A DNA stretch of 64,000 nucleotides. It comes from Lachnospiraceae bacterium. GTDB taxonomy: Bacteria > Bacillota > Clostridia > Lachnospirales > Lachnospiraceae. The stretch covers positions 1-64,000 of the forward strand of contig JAGAJL010000011.1 in NCBI GenBank assembly GCA_017626095.1, given 5' to 3'. The notes beneath the pieces were generated by a model. That model was not told where the DNA came from and did no database searches. It saw only the letters and a list, made by a program, of their open reading frames with translations. The position numbers were made by a program, and so were the translations under genes. Of this stretch, positions 63,801 to 64,000 are shown piece after piece. Position 1 is the stretch's first letter. Each line of letters starts with the position of its first letter.

Positions 63801-64000
63801 TCATAAATATTTTTCTATCGTCCCCTGCTCTACAACACTTTTCCCCAACAATGTAATCGCTTGCTTTGGACAAATGTTTATACATCGATAACACATGGTA
63901 CATCTATCCTCTGCTTTAGCAAAATTATTTTCAATATTTAGATTTTGCATTGGACATGCCTCCACACATTTACCACAACCAATACACTTTTGTGTATCAA
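63801..64000 (-). CDS. EFR1-type ferredoxin, C-terminal part (cut by window end)
   Basis: The frame entering from the right edge contains two 4Fe-4S clusters' worth of cysteines: CIGCGKCVEACP and CTMCYRCINICP. It ends TIEKYL-stop at 63801. This arrangement fits the ferredoxin part of EFR1-type flavodoxin-ferredoxin fusions, but the N-terminal part is outside the window, so a plain ferredoxin is also possible. Confidence 0.8.
   Translation of the reverse strand, partial: DTQKCIGCGKCVEACPMQNLNIENNFAKAEDRCTMCYRCINICPKQAITLLGKSVVEQGTIEKYL

Overview
The window reads as chromosome of an AT-rich anaerobic Firmicute, most likely a Lachnospiraceae-type gut Clostridium. This rests on gene content: DUF4358 lipoprotein with MBOAT/DHHW acyltransfer genes, GyrI-like and DUF3795 proteins, a WYL regulator, a holin-like toxin, an EFR1-type ferredoxin, InlB-B-repeat and Big_2 surface proteins, and a Re-citrate-synthase-like enzyme. 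No species can be named from the sequence alone. Most genes lie on the minus strand in short operons with clear GGAGG-type ribosome binding sites.

Left part (1-26 kb): two MBOAT acyltransferase cassettes (0.3-2.9 kb and 10.5-13.7 kb), a ROK sugar kinase, a first ECF sigma/anti-sigma pair, an orphan TrpB2, a fused PTS EIICBA permease, tRNA-Pro(CGG), a Nudix hydrolase, a MATE exporter, a DUF305 protein, the Re-citrate-synthase-like gene with a divergent LysR regulator, an SRPBCC protein, a GIY-YIG protein, an MBL hydrolase, a second ECF sigma/anti-sigma pair with a matching promoter, an EEP phosphatase, an autoregulated MerR gene, and an NAD-salvage operon (nicotinamidase, NadE, macrodomain).

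Middle part (26-39.8 kb): a DUF3892 protein, a DHH phosphoesterase, a phosphofructokinase coupled to an acetyltransferase, a peroxiredoxin, a pair of half-size chromate-transporter-family genes, a WYL-regulated four-gene operon, a VOC protein, an MBL hydrolase and a hybrid sensor kinase. Three decayed genes sit between them. Each keeps its two ends and has lost its centre.

Right part (39.8-64 kb) is an accessory region. It holds a 3208-residue secreted repeat protein, divergent from a LytTR two-component system whose kinase is frameshifted. A P-loop kinase, a 1216-residue BvgS-like hybrid kinase with an unlisted 38-residue holin-like toxin ORF just behind it, and a secreted transglutaminase-like/Big_2 protein follow. 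A 45-bp direct repeat (44/45 identical) brackets 52.2-59.7 kb. The end holds a two-helix membrane protein, a MarR-led operon with a nonsense-mutated Cys-rich KTR gene, an isochorismatase-type hydrolase, a GNAT protein and a truncated ferredoxin. No CRISPR array, rRNA, complete transposase or integrase, or recognisable riboswitch was seen.
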